A stretch of 15,262 bases of DNA from Candidatus Woesearchaeota archaeon (lineage in GTDB: Archaea; Nanobdellota; Nanobdellia; Woesearchaeales; GW2011-AR4). Position 1 is the stretch's first letter. The number at the start of each line of letters is the position of its first letter. A program made the translations under genes and the position numbers. Positions 12,712-15,262 of the stretch are shown here, one piece after another. The stretch covers positions 1 to 15,262 of the forward strand of contig JACPMS010000050.1 of assembly GCA_016185875.1 (NCBI GenBank), given 5' to 3'. Below the pieces are notes generated by a model. It was given only the letters and a program-made list of their open reading frames with translations. It ran no database searches and had not been told where the DNA came from.

Positions 12712-13463
12712 CCAAACAGCACCCATTCTAACATTGTTGGAGTTGTCTGCCAAGTTCCTCCTATCGCAGCAACATTTCCCTCAATTGTTTTTACACAGAG
12801 AGTCTGGCCAGAATAGACTATTGAAACTGCATTGTCGCTGAAAATGCAGTCTTCTTTCTGAACATCTTTTACTGGCTTGTTAAGCACGTATATTTTTGCA
12901 GGAGTCAATGCAGTGAAATGAACATATGTATCATATTTTCTTGAGAACAAATCGCTTTTGTCTGCTCTTGTTTCGGCAAACTGAGCCTTCTCAAAATCAT
13001 AATACATAGCAAAACTGCTTAGGTTGATTTTGCTGGATTTAAGCGTTGGAGCTGAAGCATTTTCAGGCTGCGGCATTTCAGCATGCTCCTCAACTGGCTT
13101 TTCCTTGGGCTTCTCTTCAACACCTTTTGCAGGAGCTAAAAGATTTAATTCTGCATCTATTTGCCCTGTCCTTCCAGCCTTTACATTAACAGTTTTTTCA
13201 AAATCTGCATATCCTTCTTTTTTTACAACCACATCATATGTTCCTACGGGCATATTGTCCAACTCCAATGGAGTGTTTCCCTTGAATTCTGCATCAACAT
13301 AAACCTGCGCTTGGCTTGGTGATGAGCCAATAACAAGCACACCTGTGTCCGCAGCCTCTTCTGGTTTTTCCTCCGGCTTCTTTTCTGCTGGTTGGCACCC
13401 ATAGAGAAGTATGACAAGAAACACCGAAAAAATAAGTATGGTTAGAATACTTCTTTTTTCCAT
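12708..13463 (-). CDS. PEGA-domain lipoprotein
   Basis: A 251-residue exported protein. The signal sequence ends in a lipobox-like LLYGC (19-23), so Cys23 is predicted to anchor it. A Pro/Glu-rich linker leads to one PEGA domain (about 41-108) with SSPSQAQVYVDAEFKGNTPL, the GTYDVVVKKEGY turn and a final strand. A second PEKP-type linker (about 114-140) follows. The C-terminal part (about 145-251) is not recognised; it has a cysteine pair (KEDCIF and QTLCVK) and ends in hydrophobic WVLFG. PEGA domains are associated with surface proteins; binding partners are unknown. It lies 34 bp downstream of trm1 on the same strand but has its own TATA-like box. Confidence 0.85.
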   Translation of the reverse strand: MEKRSILTILIFSVFLVILLYGCQPAEKKPEEKPEEAADTGVLVIGSSPSQAQVYVDAEFKGNTPLELDNMPVGTYDVVVKKEGYADFEKTVNVKAGRTGQIDAELNLLAPAKGVEEKPKEKPVEEHAEMPQPENASAPTLKSSKINLSSFAMYYDFEKAQFAETRADKSDLFSRKYDTYVHFTALTPAKIYVLNKPVKDVQKEDCIFSDNAVSIVYSGQTLCVKTIEGNVAAIGGTWQTTPTMLEWVLFG

Positions 13464-13486
13464 TTTTATACATGCTGTGAATAACA

Positions 13487-13498
13487 GGTATAAAAATT
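13487..13498 (-). promoter_or_regulatory. TATA-like box of the PEGA lipoprotein gene
   Basis: AATTTTTATACC on the minus strand, centred about 30 nt before the ATG (A at 13463) and reaching the trm1 stop codon. The same ATTTTTATACCT core precedes the membrane winged-helix gene. Confidence 0.5.
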
Positions 13499-14589
13499 TA
13501 TTCCTTTTTCAGCAAATTAGCCAATTTTAGATAAGGCATATTGCTTCTTATCCCCTCGCCTTTGAAATGAGTTTCACTTGCTTGGTAACCTATTTTCTTT
13601 AGTTTATTCATTAAGATTTCCTTTTTTTGCAGTTTTTTAATGCTGTTTCTTTCGCAAATGTCATGCAGGTCATAAAATCCGACAGTTTTAATTTTTGATT
13701 CTTCTTTGATTGTTTTCAAAAAATTGATTAAGTTTTTATTGTTTTTGAATATCTTATTTTTTATTGCATTGTTGAATATTCTGTTGCATAATTGATCATC
13801 CCATAAATCTCCGAGCCACATCGGCCCAGCATCATTAAACTTGCCGTGCTGCTTCAAGGTGTCATCAACCTTGTTTTTTCCCTTCTCATTTTTCAGGAAA
13901 ACCCGCATGTAATGCTCTTTCGAATAGGAAAAAACTGGAATAAGCGCCTTGTCATACTGTGCAGCAATCAATTGAATTTTCCTTACCAAAATCCTTAATC
14001 CTGTCTCATGCATTATCGCGTCTTTTTTAGGCACTGCCCAGTACTTTCGAATGCACGCTTTTGGAAATGTGCCGCATAATGCGGATGTGTCGGTTGCAGT
14101 GACTGCAAGAATGCCGTTCCTTGCCAGTCTTATAATGGCGTTATTCAGCAGAAAATTTGGGGACCCAAACGGGTCAATGTCAATATAATCAAAGCCCGTG
14201 GATTTTAATAAAAATAAATTGGCATCTTCATTGCTTATTGTTATTTTTGGATTATCCTTATATCTAATTTTATTCAGCATCAAATTTTTCCTTATTGATT
14301 TAATTGCATCTTGACTGTGGTCATTAATATGAATTTTTTTTATTTTGTCTTTATTTAACTCCTTCAAAAACCTGATGCTTCTCACCCCAGTTGCTGCCAA
14401 GGGGTCTGCTATCTGTAAATTATTTTTATTTATTGAATTCAGCAGCAGTATTGAAATGTCCCTGTTCAGGCTCATGGCAGGGTTGTAGAAAACTCCCATT
14501 GAGTTGTAAAAAACACCCATTCCCTTTGATATTTTTTCTGCTGTTGGCATTTTTAATCTGATTAGTCCTTCGTTAGCAATTGTTTCCAT
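13498..14589 (-). CDS. trm1: tRNA (guanine26-N2)-dimethyltransferase Trm1
   Basis: Makes m2,2G at position 26 (the D-arm/anticodon-arm hinge) of tRNAs using S-adenosylmethionine. The 363-residue protein has EGLIRLKMP at the start, the NPAMSLNRDIS motif (36-46), the SAM loop DPLAATGVRSIRF (62-74), the acidic loop INDHS, the catalytic DIDPFGSP (137-144) and the C-terminal GPMWLGDLWD (255-264). Two things are odd. MGVFYN occurs twice in tandem (24-29 and 31-36), from a 21-bp duplication. Between about 232 and 255, where many archaeal Trm1 proteins carry a CxxC-type zinc module, there is a short cysteine-free loop. The TATA-like box lies about 26 nt before the ATG, divergent from aIF5B. Confidence 0.93.
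   Translation of the reverse strand: METIANEGLIRLKMPTAEKISKGMGVFYNSMGVFYNPAMSLNRDISILLLNSINKNNLQIADPLAATGVRSIRFLKELNKDKIKKIHINDHSQDAIKSIRKNLMLNKIRYKDNPKITISNEDANLFLLKSTGFDYIDIDPFGSPNFLLNNAIIRLARNGILAVTATDTSALCGTFPKACIRKYWAVPKKDAIMHETGLRILVRKIQLIAAQYDKALIPVFSYSKEHYMRVFLKNEKGKNKVDDTLKQHGKFNDAGPMWLGDLWDDQLCNRIFNNAIKNKIFKNNKNLINFLKTIKEESKIKTVGFYDLHDICERNSIKKLQKKEILMNKLKKIGYQASETHFKGEGIRSNMPYLKLANLLKKE
14479..14520 (-). repeat. 21-bp tandem duplication inside trm1
   Basis: Two adjacent 21-bp units (14520-14500 and 14499-14479 on the minus strand) encode MGVFYNS and MGVFYNP and share 17 of 21 bases. Other Trm1 proteins have a single VFYNP, so the copy is an in-frame insertion in this lineage. Confidence 0.8.
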
Positions 14590-14608
14590 AACGGCAAAAA
14601 AGCCTGTT

Positions 14609-14621
14609 TTTAATAAAAAGC
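14609..14621 (-). promoter_or_regulatory. TATA-like box of trm1
   Basis: GCTTTTTATTAAA on the minus strand, centred about 26 nt before the trm1 ATG (A at 14589), in the 73-bp gap shared with aIF5B. Confidence 0.45.
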
Positions 14622-14634
14622 TTTCCCATTACAA

Positions 14635-14645
14635 ACTTTTAAAAA
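14635..14645 (+). promoter_or_regulatory. TATA-like box of aIF5B
   Basis: ACTTTTAAAAA, centred about 23 nt before ATG 14663 and 35 nt from ATG 14675, so either start would have no or a very short leader. Confidence 0.4.
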
Positions 14646-14662
14646 CATAGAACCTTTACTTC

Positions 14663-15262
14663 ATGCTGGTTAAAATGCTGCGGCAAATAATAATTACAGT
14701 GATGGGGAATGTGGACTCTGGAAAAACCCAGTTGCTTGATACAATCAGAAATACCGCTGTAGTGGAATCAGAGCCGGGCAAGATTACGCAATGCATAGGC
14801 TGCTCGCTCATACCAATGGCCACCATAAGGAAAATTTGCGGAAATTTGCTTGAGCAGCACAAGCTTGCAATAAAAATACCGGGCTTTGTCATTATAGACA
14901 CACCTGGCCATGCCAGCTTTACAAGCCTAAGGAAAAGAGGCGGCAACCTGGCTGACATTGCTGTAGTGGTGATAGATGTTAACGAGGGTGTAAAGCCACA
15001 GACTTTGGAGTGCATAGACATCCTTAAGCAGTACAAAACTCCTTTCGTGGTTGCGTTAAACAAGATTGACTTATTGGCAGGATGGAATTCGGGCTTGAAA
15101 GTGAATTTGCTTGAAAGCATACAAAAGCAGAATGAAAACGCAATGCTGCTTCTTGAAAAAAGGCTTTACGAGGCTGTTGGAAGGTTAAGCGAGCTTGGAT
15201 TTAATGCTGAAAGATTTGACAGGGTTGAGGATTACACAAAACAGATTGCAATAATTCCAACA
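14663..15262 (+). CDS. infB: Translation initiation factor aIF5B, N-terminal part (3' end outside window)
   Basis: GTPase that promotes ribosomal subunit joining, orthologous to eIF5B and bacterial IF2. The first 200 codons are visible and the frame is open at the window end. Motifs in order: P-loop GNVDSGKT (15-22), switch I region GKITQCIG with T42, DTPGH (79-83) with the catalytic histidine, and NKID (133-136). A helical insertion (about 141-195) follows, as in archaeal members. The P-loop has Asn where the family has His (GHVDxGKT), and GCSLIP replaces the usual GATEVP. There is no long N-terminal extension, as expected in archaea. ATG 14663 or ATG 14675 may start it. Confidence 0.95.
   Translation, partial: MLVKMLRQIIITVMGNVDSGKTQLLDTIRNTAVVESEPGKITQCIGCSLIPMATIRKICGNLLEQHKLAIKIPGFVIIDTPGHASFTSLRKRGGNLADIAVVVIDVNEGVKPQTLECIDILKQYKTPFVVALNKIDLLAGWNSGLKVNLLESIQKQNENAMLLLEKRLYEAVGRLSELGFNAERFDRVEDYTKQIAIIPT

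Overview
The window is a gene-dense, AT-rich stretch of an archaeal chromosome. Archaeal information-processing genes mark it: aIF5B, aEF-1beta with its partner zinc-ribbon protein, Trm1, an NMD3 fragment, DUF460 and RtcA. It also carries the archaeal versions of riboflavin kinase (CTP-dependent RibK type) and riboflavin synthase (RibC type). Short intergenic spaces, small proteins, a LeuRS of bacterial type in its core and many small secreted or lipoprotein-like genes point to a DPANN lineage of the Woesearchaeota/Pacearchaeota sort. That placement is inferred from gene content, not from a tree.

Layout. (1) 1-1674: the 3' part of leuS, abutting a convergent two-helix potassium channel gene. 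(2) 1786-4498: an isocitrate/isopropylmalate-dehydrogenase-family gene overlapping a short NMD3-like gene, which in turn overlaps convergent DUF460. (3) 4573-6232: a four-gene riboflavin/FMN cluster, ribK - TfoX-N-like - ribC - ribH. Lumazine synthase and riboflavin synthase build riboflavin, RibK phosphorylates it to FMN, and the TfoX-like protein is an unexplained passenger. (4) 6229-7038: an unrecognised gene whose natural start appears separated from the body by an in-frame TAA. (5) 7153-9106: a twin-arginine-type secreted protein, then a likely operon of a membrane-anchored winged-helix protein and a PPC/DUF296 protein. (6) 9107-11059: a 250-bp regulatory gap, a secreted coiled-coil protein of eleven 11-residue repeats broken by a one-base frameshift, and a tiny lipoprotein. 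(7) 11094-12711: rtcA, then the zinc-ribbon/aEF-1beta pair. (8) 12708-15262: a PEGA lipoprotein, trm1 with a small internal tandem duplication, and divergent aIF5B running off the window.

Expression signals are consistent. Most genes at the head of a transcription unit have a TATA-like box centred about 23-30 nt before the start codon, which implies leaderless mRNAs. Internal genes and the secreted coiled-coil and lipoprotein genes use Shine-Dalgarno sequences. All five convergent gene pairs overlap by 4-12 bp or are separated by one base.

No CRISPR array, insertion sequence, tRNA or rRNA was seen. No complete new defence or mobile system is evident. The strongest unusual signals are the two broken or recoded reading frames, the hendecad coiled-coil protein, the chimeric-looking LeuRS, the dehydrogenase lacking its catalytic lysine, and the TfoX-like gene coupled to ribK.
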